Positions 4,836 to 6,087 of a stretch of 6,087 nucleotides of DNA are shown here, piece by piece. Each line of letters opens with the position of its first letter. Position 1 is the first letter of the stretch. The translations under genes were made by a program, and so were the position numbers. This stretch comes from Acidimicrobiales bacterium (lineage in GTDB: Bacteria > Actinomycetota > Acidimicrobiia > Acidimicrobiales > RAAP-2), in NCBI GenBank assembly GCA_017883125.1, contig JADGOD010000255.1, positions 1 through 6,087 of the forward strand. The letters run 5' to 3'. Below the pieces are notes generated by a model that was given only the letters and a program-made list of their open reading frames with translations, ran no database searches and was not told where the DNA came from.

Positions 4836-6059
4836 ATGACTGACGAGCGGCAGACACCATTCGTCGTCCTCGGGGTCACCGGCGGTGTCGCCGCCTACAA
4901 GGCAGTGGAGATCTGCCGGCTGCTCGTCGATGCCGGATGCCACGTCGCTCCCGTGCTTACTGCCGACGCGGCGAGGTTCGTCACACCGCTCACCTTCACC
5001 GCCCTGGCTTCCGAGCCGGCACAGACCGAGCTCTACGGCGGGCCGTCTCCGATCCCACACACTCGGCTCGGCCAGAGCGCCGATCTCATCGTCATCGCCC
5101 CTGCGACCGCACACCTCTTGGCTCGCTACGCACAGGGTCTCGCTGACGATCTGTTGACCACCACCCTCCTGGCGACGAGGGCTCCCGTCCTCGTCGCTCC
5201 GGCGATGCACACCGAGATGTGGGAGCACCCGAGCGTGGGAGACAACCTCAGGACCCTCAAGGACCGTGGCGTCCTGGTGGTCGAGCCCGAGTCGGGCCGC
5301 CTTGCCGGAGGGGACCACGGTGCAGGCCGCCTGGCGGATCCCTCCACCATCGTCGCTGCGGCTCTCGGAGTGCTCGCCAGGACTGGTCGGACCCCTGATC
5401 TCTCCGGCCGCCGAGTGGTCATCAGCGCCGGCGGCACACGAGAGCCGATCGACCCGGTCCGCTTCCTGACCAACCGATCATCGGGCAAACAGGGCCACGC
5501 GCTGGCCGAGGCCGCGGTGGCCCGCGGTGCGGAGGTCACCCTCGTCACCACCTCGTCGGTCCCGGTTCTCGCCGTCGGGTCGGGCTCGCTGTCGATCGTG
5601 AACGTCGAGACCGCGGCCGAGATGCACGATGCGATGCAGCGGGAGGCCAAGCGGGCCGACATCGTCGTGATGGCCGCTGCCGTCGCCGACTTCCGCCCGA
5701 AGGCCCCGAATGCTTCGAAGATCAAGAAGGAGAACGGGCTCCCCGACCTCGTCCTCGAGCCGACGGAGGACATCCTGGCCGCACTGGTCACCGATCGACC
5801 ACCGGGCCAGCTGATCGTGGGGTTCGCTGCGGAGACCGACCAGGTCATGGAGCACGCCGCCGGAAAGCTGGCTCGCAAGGGGTGCGATCTGCTCGTGGTC
5901 AACGACGTCAGCGTCCCCGCGGTGGGGTTCGACCACGACACCAACGAGGTGGTGATCCTCGGAGCCGACGGCTCGACGACGACGACGACGCTCGCCTCGA
6001 AACGCACCATTGCCGACGCCGTGTTCGATAGGGTTCTCAGTTACCTGTCGTCCAACTAG
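4836..6059 (+). CDS. coaBC: bifunctional phosphopantothenoylcysteine decarboxylase / phosphopantothenate-cysteine ligase
   Basis: Two consecutive steps of coenzyme A synthesis: CoaB joins 4'-phosphopantothenate with cysteine using CTP, and the flavin-dependent CoaC domain decarboxylates the product to 4'-phosphopantetheine. It has 407 residues, the usual full fused length. CoaC domain, about 1-180: GVTGGVAAYKA (13-23), catalytic H75 (IPHT), APATAHLLAR (88-97), APAMHTEMW (121-129) and SGRLAGGDHGAGRL (153-166). CoaB domain, about 188-405: VVISAGGTREPIDPVRFLTN (194-213), N213 and SSGKQG (215-220), AAAVADFRPKA (280-290), KIKKE (295-299), GFAAET (329-334), and VVNDVS (354-359). By eye alignment the E. 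coli catalytic residues N125 and C158 are H125 and G158 here, with numbering coinciding exactly; this may be a lineage feature rather than loss of function. The 26-base gap from rpoZ and lack of a terminator place it in the same operon. Confidence 0.96.
   Translation: MTDERQTPFVVLGVTGGVAAYKAVEICRLLVDAGCHVAPVLTADAARFVTPLTFTALASEPAQTELYGGPSPIPHTRLGQSADLIVIAPATAHLLARYAQGLADDLLTTTLLATRAPVLVAPAMHTEMWEHPSVGDNLRTLKDRGVLVVEPESGRLAGGDHGAGRLADPSTIVAAALGVLARTGRTPDLSGRRVVISAGGTREPIDPVRFLTNRSSGKQGHALAEAAVARGAEVTLVTTSSVPVLAVGSGSLSIVNVETAAEMHDAMQREAKRADIVVMAAAVADFRPKAPNASKIKKENGLPDLVLEPTEDILAALVTDRPPGQLIVGFAAETDQVMEHAAGKLARKGCDLLVVNDVSVPAVGFDHDTNEVVILGADGSTTTTTLASKRTIADAVFDRVLSYLSSN
5976..5990 (+). repeat. 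short ACG trinucleotide run in coaBC
   Basis: Five tandem ACG codons encode five threonines (residues 381-385) in a surface-type loop near the CoaB C-terminus. It is a minor, possibly slippage-prone run. Confidence 0.8.
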
Positions 6060-6075
6060 CGAGGGCTCCTTCTTC

Positions 6076-6087
6076 ATGCGCGCACGC
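6076..6087 (+). CDS. possible start of the next gene (only 4 codons visible)
   Basis: An ATG opens 16 bases after the coaBC stop and reads M-R-A-R to the window edge, with GAGGG at 6061-6065 ten bases upstream as a weak ribosome binding site. In Streptomyces the gene after coaBC is metK (S-adenosylmethionine synthetase), so that is the best guess by position, but four residues cannot confirm it. No terminator is seen between coaBC and this ATG. Confidence 0.35.

Noticed and set aside
4345..4860. 171-codon minus-strand open frame opposite gmk end and rpoZ
   Set aside because: Lies opposite rpoZ with good ribosome binding site and conserved core; no family similarity seen.
5126..6010. 294-codon minus-strand open frame opposite coaBC
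   Set aside because: Low-complexity Ser/Thr/Ala/Arg product lying fully opposite conserved CoaBC motifs; a shadow of codon bias.
6060..6075. GAGGGCTCCTTC after coaBC as a terminator
   Set aside because: Imperfect, very short complementarity with no loop of useful size and no T-run; more likely the leader of the next gene.

Overview
This window is a compact, entirely plus-strand block of housekeeping genes from a high-G+C bacterium. Several lines point to Actinobacteria (Actinomycetota): strong G/C bias at third codon positions, an actinobacterial integration host factor (mIHF/sIHF type) between pyrF and gmk, a mycobacterial-type OMP decarboxylase, and a gene order matching the pyr-mihF-gmk-rpoZ-coaBC block known in Streptomyces and mycobacteria. 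The class 1B-like dihydroorotate dehydrogenase would fit a deep-branching actinobacterial lineage such as Acidimicrobiia better than Mycobacterium, but that assignment is inference.

Layout: the C-terminal half of carB (1-1681, 5' end outside the window), pyrD (1681-2604), pyrF (2591-3451), a 49-base gap with a promoter that appears to drive a leaderless transcript, mihF (3501-3818), gmk (3787-4389), rpoZ (4396-4809), coaBC (4836-6059), and a possible start of a further gene at 6076. The largest gap without a gene is the 49-base pyrF-mihF spacer. No RNA genes, mobile elements, CRISPR arrays or convincing terminators were seen.

Function: carB, pyrD and pyrF supply three steps of de novo UMP synthesis and form one translationally coupled unit (carB/pyrD share one base, pyrD/pyrF overlap by 14 bases). 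mihF restarts transcription with a nucleoid protein, followed by guanylate kinase (GMP to GDP), the omega subunit of RNA polymerase and the bifunctional coenzyme A enzyme CoaBC. The second half therefore links nucleotide supply, chromosome structure, transcription machinery and cofactor synthesis. The next gene is probably metK by analogy with Streptomyces, but only four codons are visible.

I found no previously undescribed system. The points worth a second look are modest: the leaderless mihF promoter with a direct repeat beside it, two non-E. coli residues at catalytic positions of the CoaC domain (125 and 158), a 62-residue omega tail with no Lys or Arg, a class 1B-like PyrD with no adjacent pyrK, a TATAGT box inside gmk upstream of rpoZ, a 13-residue insertion in CarB, and a compact Gmk.
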